64,000 nt of DNA from Rhinopomastus cyanomelas (Eukaryota > Chordata > Aves > Bucerotiformes > Rhinopomastidae), in the NCBI GenBank assembly GCA_013400115.1, contig VXBP01005592.1:85193-149192 (forward strand), in the 5' to 3' direction. Positions 55,446 through 64,000 of this stretch are shown here, piece after piece (the first letter of the stretch is position 1; the number at the start of each line of letters is the position of its first letter). Both the position numbers and the translations under genes were made by a program. Below the pieces are notes generated by a model. The model made no database searches and had not been told where the DNA came from. It saw only the letters and a program-made list of their open reading frames with translations.

Positions 55446-55995
55446 GAATCATAGAATCATTAGGGATTGGAAGGGACCTCGAAAGATCATCTAGTCCAAT
55501 ATCCCTGCCACAGCAGGATCACCTAGATGAAGTTGCACAGGAACATATCCAGGTGGGTTTTAAACCTCTCCAAACAAGGAGACTCCACAACCCCTTCTGG
55601 GCAGCCCGTTCTAGCACTCCGTCACCATCACTGTGAAGAAGTTCCTTCTCATATCTATCTGGAGCCTCCTATGTTCCAGCTTACACCCATTGCCTCTTGT
55701 CCTATCACTAGATGACATTGAGAAGAGCCTGACTCTATCCTCCTGACACCCACCCCTCACATATTTATAAACATTAATCAGATCATCCCTCAGTCTCCTC
55801 TTTTCCAAGCTAGAGACCCAGCTCCCTCAGCCTTTCCTCATAAAGGAGGTTTTATACTTCTTTCATGATCTTTGTTGCTCTACACTGGACACTCTCCAGC
55901 AGCTCCCGGTCCTTTTTGAACTGAGGGGCCCAGAACCGGCCACAATACTCCAGATGTGGTCTCACCAGGGCAGAGCAGAGGGTGAGAAGGATTGA
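55446..55995 (-). mobile_element. CR1 LINE, 5'-truncated
   Basis: Antisense CR1 with tail (AATCATAGAATCATTAGGG), 3' UTR, ORF2 C-terminus (minus frame at 55,611-55,808: 'EKRRLRDDLINVYKYVRGGC', then 'EDRVRLFSMSSSDRTRG') and thumb-side coding up to 'RFWAPQF'. Confidence 0.88.
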
Positions 55996-56173
55996 GCATT
56001 TCTTTAAGGTTTGGTTTTCCTACAGATTACAAAAATCTCCATCAGACAAATGAAAAAGCAGAATAAAAGGAGCAAGAAAAGGCAAAAAACAATCTACAAA
56101 CTGAAAAAGGAAGCAATATCCTATACGCAGTTAGAGTATGAATGAAGCAATATCTGAGGGGAAACTTGTGCAT

Positions 56174-56446
56174 TGGACTCAGTGTCATGTAGTGATAGGA
56201 CAAGGGGCAACGGGTGTAAGCTGGAACATAGAAGGTTCCACATCAACCTGAGAAGGAACTTCGAGTGACAGTGCACTGGAACACGCTGCCCAGGGGGGTT
56301 GTGGAGTCTCCTTCACTGGAGATGTTCAAGACCCGCCTGGATGTGTTCCTGTGTGACTTGGTCTAGGTGATCCTGCTCTTGCAGGGGGATTGGACTGGAT
56401 GATCTTTCGAGGCCACTTCCAGTCCGTAATGATTCTGTGATTCTAG
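56174..56446 (+). mobile_element. CR1 LINE, 5'-truncated
   Basis: Sense CR1 3' end of the same subfamily as the copy 180 bp away, in the opposite orientation. It ends GTAATGATTCTGTGATTC. The two can form an intramolecular hairpin. Confidence 0.87.
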
Positions 56447-57441
56447 GACGCGAAATAGAAGGGATCATCGTTGATGCTAAGCAGGGGAGTGCACATGGAT
56501 AGATGGTAGATGGACCTAGCCTGATAAAACTGAGGCTCACAGCCAACATCCACTTCTCCCAAACTTTTAAAAGCTCTAAAATCTTGACAGAAGCATCCTT
56601 GCAGGTTTTGACCTCCCGGATCATGCTGGCAACCACTGCAGTTTGGAGACAATGAGAGGTGGCTGGCAGCAGCACACTTCAAAGCAACTGAGAGATAGGT
56701 TAGTCATGAATAATCTGCTATTCAGAGGTCTCAAAAACAACCTAAGCCTTTGGTTTCTGAGTCTGTAGTAGTCGCTGTCTGAAAAAGGTATTTTCAGGCT
56801 ACACTAGGTAGTGTTTTCTAAAAACACATCTGGAAATAGTTCAGCATATATGATGCTTCCATGTTTCCTAAGTGCTAAGAAAAAGGTTAGAAATAACTTG
56901 CTGAGTATACTCTAGGCAAAATTTAACCTGTCTGTTACATAAGAAAACACCACTTCTGCCTGAAATAGACCAAGTGGCAGTTCAAGGCCACAACCTGTTC
57001 TCTCCAAGAATTTACTGACGTAAGGCAGCCAAGTGAAAATCTTCACCTGTGACAGCAAGGTGCAGTCACTCTGGGGCAGGCTTGTAGCTTGAAAGTGTCA
57101 CTCTAAACACTTCCAGCAAAGCAAGACTTGTAAAATAAGCCCATCTTTTCCACAAGTCACTGTATCTTGCACTTCAGCAGCTCCAGAACTGCGCATGTAT
57201 TAACCCTGTCCACACTTTCTGTTGAGACTTTGCAGTCTGCCAAAACACTCAGACTATGCTTTCACAAAAGGTTCGCTTCAGTTTGTAGCCCAGCATAGCT
57301 TCTTTCCTAGAGCTAATTCCAGAGAAGCAGAGATGAAGTGGGGTGAGCTGCACAACACAACGCTTTCATTCAAAAACCCTGTTGTTTTTCAACTTGAGTT
57401 GCAAACACTATTTACTGCTCTGATCAGAATCCTCTATTACG
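56447..57441. other. Non-coding, no gene seen
   Basis: Unrecognised sequence within the presumed RAB27A 5' intron. Confidence 0.45.
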
Positions 57442-58482
57442 GATCATCAAGGTTGGAAGAGACCATCCAGTCCAACAATCAACCCAATGCCACCATTCAC
57501 ACTAAACCTTGTCCCCCATGGCCACATCAACTAGTTTTTTGAACCCCCTCCAGGGATGGCAACTCCATCCTCTTCTTGGCCAGCCTGTTCCAACCCCTGA
57601 CCCCTTTGTCAAGGAAGAAATTTTTTCTAATGTCCAATCTGTGTCAGATTTATCCCCTGGCACAACTTGAGGCTGTTTCCTCTTGTTCTATCCCTGGTAA
57701 TTTGGGAGAAGAGACTGACTCCCACCTTGCTCCAATCTCGTTTCAGGTAGCTGTAAAGAGCAATAAGGTCTTACCTCAGCATCCTTTTCTTCAGACTAAA
57801 CAACCCCAATTCTCTTAGCCACTCCCCATCAGACCTGTCCTCCAGGCCCTACACCAGCTTTGTTGCCCTTCTCTGGACCCACAGCAGCACCTCAATGTCC
57901 TTCTTGTATTGAGGTGCCCAAACCCGAACACAACACTCAGCATGAGCCACCCTAGTGCTGAGTTCAGGGAGAAGATCACCTCTCTAGTTCTGTTGGTCAC
58001 ATTATTTCTAATGCAGGCCAGGATGTTGTTGGCCTTCTTGGCCCCCTGGGCACACTGCTGGCTCATACTGAGCTGCTATCAGTCAGCACCCCCAGGTCCT
58101 TTTCCATCCAGCAGTTCTCCAGGCACTCCTCCCCAAGCCTGCAGCATTTCATGGGGTGGTTGTGATCAAAGTGTAGGACCTGGCACTTGGCCTTGTTAAA
58201 CCTCATACAACTGACCTTGGCCCATCAATCCAGCCTGTCCAGGTCCCTCTGCAGGACTTTCCTACCCTCAATCAGACCAACACACACCCCCATTTTGGTG
58301 TCATCTACAAACTTGCTTCAGGTGCCAGATCACTGATAAAGATATTGAAAAAGAATGACCCCAACATTGAGCCCTGGGGAACAGCTTGTGACCAGCCACC
58401 AACTTGATTTCACTCGACCCAACCCTGGCCGGCCATCCTGCACTTGCCGTGTGAATGAGCTCAGGATGAGCTGCTCCATAAT
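57442..58482 (-). mobile_element. CR1 LINE, ~1 kb
   Basis: Antisense CR1 starting at the CR1 3' block (ATCATCAAGGTTGGAAGAG) without a clear 8-bp tail. It runs through the 3' UTR and ORF2 C-terminus ('MSQQCAQGAKKANNILACIR' on the minus strand at about 58,066) up to RT blocks near 58,460 ('KIMEQLILS'-type). Frames are broken. Confidence 0.87.
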
Positions 58483-61400
58483 CTTTATACACACCGGTTC
58501 TACAATTATCTGTGTGGATTTTTATTCCTAATGGTAAGGACTGCAGCAACAGAATGCACGTTGTTCTGTACCCTTTTCATCCCCTTCCTTTTCTCTCCTT
58601 TTCCTTGTCCTTCCCTCTTCCTCTCTGTGAAGTAACAATCACCACCCAGGAGGGAGAAGAGGAAAATACAGCACGATCAATGTTTGAGCCACGGGGTGAG
58701 AGATGTCAGAGTAACAAATGTGAGATGGCAGAAACAGTTGTAAGCAAATAGAAGATAACCCGTGAGCAGGGCGATGGGGAAGCTCCAGTACCTGGCCAAG
58801 CCTGTGCATTCTGTGGCCAGAACAGGCAGGCCCTATTGCTGCTTCTATTTATGCCAACAGTTGCACCAGACATCATCAAAACTTGATTTTTTTGTGAGGA
58901 AACTTTACCCCTGTGGCACAGTGTTTAAACAAAATGCAGACGTAGAAGCTGTATTCTTTCCTAGTTATGAAGTCAAACAACTCAGACCAAAGAAAAGGTA
59001 CTCATCTTTTTCTCCTTAAGAAGTTATTTCTACTTCCCTTTGAACAGAGCTTGTTTCCTTCATTCCACTAGGATACGTTCCGGGTCTTTTCCCATTGACT
59101 GGTTTAAGATTATTTGACTCTACTAGTTGATTCTGTGAATTTTTTATGATTTAAGAATTTTTGTTGGTCTTTCTTTCCAAATTTTTTTAAGGGGAAAAAA
59201 ACCCCAAACAGTTTCTCTTTGATGCCATTCTTAGTGACATGGTAAAGAAATTTCAGGTGAATTTAACTCCTAGTTCATCTTTACCAGGCATCAATGTTTA
59301 AAAAAAACCCCCTCCGAGTTATTTCACATCAGCTTTGTTCAGACACTGAGGATATCTACAAGGGAACAGCAGAAAACCACTTATTTAATGATATTAATCA
59401 CTTTGCCACTTCTTTGTCATAAATGCAAACCAAGGGGTAATGATCAAGACTAGACAAAAATCCTAAGATGCTTTATGCAAGATATCAATTAAAACCTTGG
59501 GAAAGCCTTGTGATGTCCCCACAGAAGTGGAGGAGAATACTGTTTTCTGTTCTCTCAACTCCTCCTTCACTGTGTACAGTCTACAAATAAATGGAGCTTT
59601 GGTCTGTGATTTGGGCTAGAGAGGATGCCTGATTACAAATTCATGCTTGTGGTGGCAAGGAATGACCTAGTCAGATGGGCACTTGCATCCTGAGTTTCTT
59701 TCAGAGGAGATACAAAGCACAGCAATAACATCCCACCCCCAAACTGCCCTTACCATAATTACAGGTGGAAACCATTACTGTATGACTGAACAAAAAATGC
59801 AAACTAGATGAGCTCTCACAGTTCTGTGCAATTCCATTTCTTTCATTAATTAGGGAAAAAAACCTCAAAATACTGTGTTACTCACCATTTTTAATCCTTT
59901 TGGCATCAATACTTTTATTATACATTAGAGGAAGCACACTGATGTGCAACCCAGTTAAAGACCCCACTGTTCCATGGAACTGTTTTAAGTATAACTTTTG
60001 GGGACACAGGAGTAAACAGATGGGAGAAAAGTTGAAGCAGCACATTTAAAAATGCAGTTACCTTTCCCTGTGTACCAAAATGCTACTGGCATAGTACGCT
60101 ACCATAAAAGGTCTAACTCCATCTTCTAATTGCAGATCTACATTTCTGTAGGCTAATGACTTGGGACCAGAAAGAACATCTTATGGGTACCAAATCCAGA
60201 CACTGGTCACTACAATCCTTTATTTTAACCTTATTGATAAACTTACTCAGGTTTGTCTTTAAATCTGACTGATATCTGGGGGAAAAACAACAACAAAACT
60301 GTACCAAAGGGCTGCAGTTTTGTCATAGATTCCCAGTTTTAAGTTTACTTTTCCCTCTAGAACATGAGGAGACAGCAACGCTGAACTATCTCCCAAAATC
60401 AAAATATTTCGGGTAGTCAGCGGTACAGCAACATGTTTTTGAAGCTCTTAGCAGAAGCAGAGTTGGCATACAACTGCCAACTGGAGGAAAACAAGGTAGT
60501 AACTACTTTGAAAATAAAGAAGAAAGTGTTTACATACCTATGGTTAACTGTTGCAAACCAATCAGTAGTTTTCCAAGGCTACTTTAGTAAGGAGTTTCCT
60601 GAAGCAGTTCAGATCGTTCAAAGACCATAGTTATGCAAAAAGAGCCATTTCTCAACTACAGGTAGTATCAGCAGAGAACTAAAATAGAAACAAAACAGCG
60701 CAGGTCAGAAATGCTGGCTGGGGTGCAAAGCTGCCAGCCCCACACAACCACCCTGCCCACCTAATAACTTTCAGCTGCTTGTCATGTGGTCTCGCAGCCT
60801 GATCAAGTGATCGCTCTTCCCCCTGCTAAAACCAAGCAACTAACTCGATCTCTCTAAACTACTGACCCTTCTCTTGTCACAGGCAGAGGAAGTTGCAGTG
60901 CATTTCATTACCAAAAACCAACCCAAAACAAAACCAACCGAAAACCCCAAACACAGTAGTCTACCCTCATGAAACCCGGCGAGCACCAGAAGCTCCTGAA
61001 ACCCAGTGGGAATTTCAGTTTGAGCTTTATTTTATGCCTTTACAGCTGGCAGAAAAAGTTCCTGAAACTGGCACAGACACCAGAGAGAAGGAAGGAGCTG
61101 GAAGGATTTAGGAGGGTAGTGGCAAGAGTGCAATAGGGTTTTGTGAGCATCAACATCCAGCCCCTTCTGTAGAACCACTTCTGCTGGCAACAAGCTCCAA
61201 CAAACCATCAGATGTTGCCAGAAACTTGCAGCTAAATCTGCAGGCCCTTACATCTACCTAATCCTAAGAGACACATGCAAACGTTGTAAACATTTAAAGA
61301 ATTTCAAAGAAATAAAGTTACTGATTTAAAATGTAAACCAACTCTTCCTCAACAAGGAGCCCATTTATCAGGTCCTGCTAACACAGTTATCCAACAGGCG

Positions 61401-61835
61401 AGATCCAAGCATCTGGTCGCATTTCCTCTGGTGTCTGCACCAGGATGCCGGTCTGTGCAGCAGAGGGCTGCAAGGTGTGGGTAAGGCGAGGTTTGCACGC
61501 ACCATGTACGATTTGGCAGACATGAGCTTTCACAGAAGGCATATCACCTCGCACAACCCTCTCCTGTCTCAATGTCTTTGCTCACAAAGAAATCAGAATG
61601 GAAATTTAGAAGGTTTCTAAGACTAACTGTCCAGTTCTCACAACTTAAGAAGCGCGGCAGACAGCCTCCTACAAAACATAGTGTATCCTTCATCGACTCA
61701 CCCACCAGTAACAAAGACAAGATCCTTAAGACCCTTAATTCACTTGTTTCAGTGCTCAACCAGCACACCTCTTCCTGCAAATCAAAGCCATCTTTATTAC
61801 CCTTTCCCCAGTATCTAATAACCTCCTGCAGCTGC
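58483..61835. other. Non-coding, no gene seen
   Basis: 3.3 kb without repeat families I can name. T- and C-rich tracts at about 58,570-58,630. No exon identified. Confidence 0.45.
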
Positions 61836-62541
61836 AGACTCGGGGATGAGTGGCTGGAGAGCGGCATGGCAGAGAGGGACCTGGGAGTACTGCTTGACAA
61901 CCAGCTGAATAGGAGACAGCAGTGTGCCCAGGTGGCACAAAAGGCCAATGGCATCCTGGCTTGTAGCAAGAATCAGGGGCCAGCAGGACTAGGGACGTAA
62001 TTCTTCCCCTGTACTGGGCACTGGTGAGGCCTCACTTTGAGTACTGGAGGCAGTTCAGGGGCCCTCACTTCAAGAAAGAGATTGAGGGGCTAGAGCTGGT
62101 CCAGAGGAGCAGCGAGGCTGGGGAAGGGACTGGAGGGCAAGTCTGGTGAGGAGAGGCTGAGGAAGCTGGGGGTGTTTAACCTTGAGGAGACTCAAAGGGC
62201 TACCTTCTCCCTCTCTACAACTACCTGAAGGAAAGTTGTAGTCAGGTGGGTGTTGGGCTCTTCTCCCAGGCACCTGGTGAGGACACAAGAGGATAGGACC
62301 TGAAGCTGTATCAGGGGAGGGTTAGGTTGCATGTTAGGAAGCCCTTCCTCATGGAAGGGGTGACCAGACACTGGAATGGACTGCCCAGGGCAGTGGCAGA
62401 GTCCCCATCCCTGGAAGTGTTTAAGGATGGACTGCATGTGGCCCTTAGTGTCCTGGTCTAGGTGATGTCATGGTGTCAGGTCACAGGCTGGACTTGACGA
62501 TCTGATGTCTTTTCCAGCCTCAATATTCAGTGATTCTATTA
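61836..62541 (+). mobile_element. CR1 LINE, 5'-truncated
   Basis: Sense CR1. The ORF2 segment 'DEWLESGMAERDLGVLLDNQ' is followed by 'QQCAQVAQKANGILACSKNQ' (61,840-61,980). After frame breaks come the ORF2 C-terminus and a 3' end CAGCCTCAATATTCAGTGATTC. The tail has one unit. Confidence 0.87.
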
Positions 62542-63528
62542 TATGGACGTGACAAACAACAACCTCTGAGGAAACACTTTTTCATGCCCTGCTTTAACAT
62601 TTCTCCAGATTTAACTGAAGTCCATTTCTTCAACATTTTGTTGATTTTCAAAACTCTACCCATTCCTGGCACATTCCAATCTTCTACAGATTACAACACT
62701 GGTTCAGAATATAGGTCTCAGTTTTGTTCCCACATACAATAAAAAAGTTTGTGTTCAATTTTCAACAGCAGGAACATTTTGAATCTTTGTCTGCTTCCTT
62801 GATCAACACCAATATTTGCATATGGTGAAGAAACGCTGAAACCACAAGCACTTGAGAATGTCTAGTAATTGCTTCAGAGCACAGAAGGCAGAACAGGGTA
62901 GGTTTTGACAGACAGAGCAACAACTCTTGTGCTGTGTTACAAACCACCTCGGGAGCTGGTTCAGCTCCTGTTCATCTACACATGCTCAACACAAACTGCC
63001 CATCGGGAAGTCTCAACCAGCAAAGTACATGGAGTTTTATCTGACACAGTAAGACTTTGGAATATAGCTGAAATAAAGCTTTTCTGAGGGTTATGTTGAT
63101 TTCAAATTCCAGGTTAGTACCAAAACAGAGGGCCTGAGTTTACTTTTATTTAAAAACAGAGATTGTAAGTAATCAACACACGTGCAGCATCTCAGAGAAT
63201 GCTGCACAAACAGCTGAGCCAACCCTCTTGCAGCAGCAGGAAGTGCAAGCAAACGGTATGACTGCAGCTGGAACAGGAACTGCTGCAGTCAGCCTGAGGT
63301 AAGCTTTCCTCTTGCTGCTACGCAAAAAAATTCCTTGGGTTGTAAGAGTTTGGATCTTTTCTAAATTCATGTAGGAAATCAAAATTACACCAGTAATGTC
63401 TGGAAACTGTGCAATGTGGCTATAGCTGTGCCAAGGAATAGTCACCTATTTGATTACAAAATCTTCCTGCCATTTTCACAAACAAGCTTTACAAGCAAGT
63501 ATCTGCAATCATGGAATTTATGGCCTTG
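62542..63528. other. Non-coding, no gene seen
   Basis: Unrecognised sequence between a CR1 and the terminal LTR. Confidence 0.45.
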
Positions 63529-64000
63529 TGTGGTGGGTTCAGGACCACAATTTAATATCAAAGAAAGAAAAGCAAAGCAGTGAGGTCTCAGTGGCATCTC
63601 GGATAAAATTCACCAGACAATTGATGGCTTAGGGAAACTCCAGAAAGATTTATTAACAGTAACTATACACAGAAAAGGTTATGCAAGACGGTGCATACAA
63701 ACTGGAAACTCTGTCATTAATGCCCTCACAGAACCTGAGAAAGTAGAATGGTAAACCACTCCAGTTTGGGCCTTGGATCTTCTTCTATTTACAGACCTGG
63801 GAAGGAAAGCATGTCAGTCCGGGATGGCCTGAGTTTCTCAGCGCCCACACCTGCATCCCTCGGTGCAGCAGACACGCACCCTCAATGCTCTTGGGATGGC
63901 CTGAGTCTCTCAATGTCCACATCTGCATCCCTCGGTGCAGCTGCATGCATTTCAGCGTGGCTTCTCCAGCTCAACGCATAGGGATGGCCTGACTGATCAG
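63529..64000 (-). mobile_element. ERV LTR, minus orientation, cut by window edge
   Basis: Read on the minus strand, a U3 with tandem repeats (63,821-64,000) leads to AATAAA at 63,649-63,654, then ~120 bp ending CCTGAACCCACCACA. The plus-strand edge is therefore TGTGGTGGG, the classic TG..CA LTR border of many bird ERVs. The 5' border and any internal region lie beyond 64,000, so a solo LTR and a provirus cannot be told apart. Confidence 0.62.
63821..64000. repeat. Direct tandem repeats in LTR U3
   Basis: The motif GGGATGGCCTGA starts at 63,821, 63,893 and 63,981, giving units of 72 and 88 bp. The first two units also share CTGCATCCCTCGGTGCAGC. The third is cut by the window edge. Confidence 0.85.

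Overview
The window is vertebrate nuclear DNA, almost certainly from a bird. It carries two intron-containing genes in conserved vertebrate synteny and many CR1 LINE copies, most of them 5'-truncated and ending in the 8-bp tail repeat typical of CR1. I count about 14 kb of CR1 sequence, roughly a fifth of the window. That is high for a bird and fits a CR1-rich lineage (woodpeckers and relatives are known examples), but the species cannot be fixed from this sequence.

Layout. 1-24,500 is intergenic DNA with about 15 CR1 copies or fossils, including a composite element at 21,620-23,696 with one ambiguous base (N, 23,058) at an internal junction. 24,500-30,470 is RSL24D1 on the minus strand: six coding exons, every splice site readable, 163 aa, with a CpG-rich promoter. 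30,470-36,960 is a repeat block holding CR1 copies, LTR-like sequence, and a nearly complete but decayed CR1 (33,809-36,868, minus) with esterase, endonuclease and reverse transcriptase regions. About 37,700-47,400 is RAB27A on the minus strand: five coding exons, 221 aa, plus a probable long 3' UTR. 47,400-64,000 lies upstream of the RAB27A coding exons. It is probably its long 5' non-coding intron(s), holds six more CR1 copies, and ends inside an LTR that runs off the edge.

The two genes are unrelated in function. RSL24D1 is a nuclear 60S ribosome assembly factor; RAB27A is a vesicle-docking GTPase. They lie head to tail on the same strand, 9.2 kb apart between coding sequences, as the human orthologues do on chromosome 15q21. 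I found no CRISPR array, operon, tRNA or rRNA gene, and no convincing new multi-gene system. The most interesting leads are structural: inverted CR1 copies flanking RAB27A coding exon 1, back-to-back splice sites just upstream of that exon, paired ETS sites at the RSL24D1 start, the recombined CR1 with the N, and the tandem-repeat U3 of the terminal LTR.
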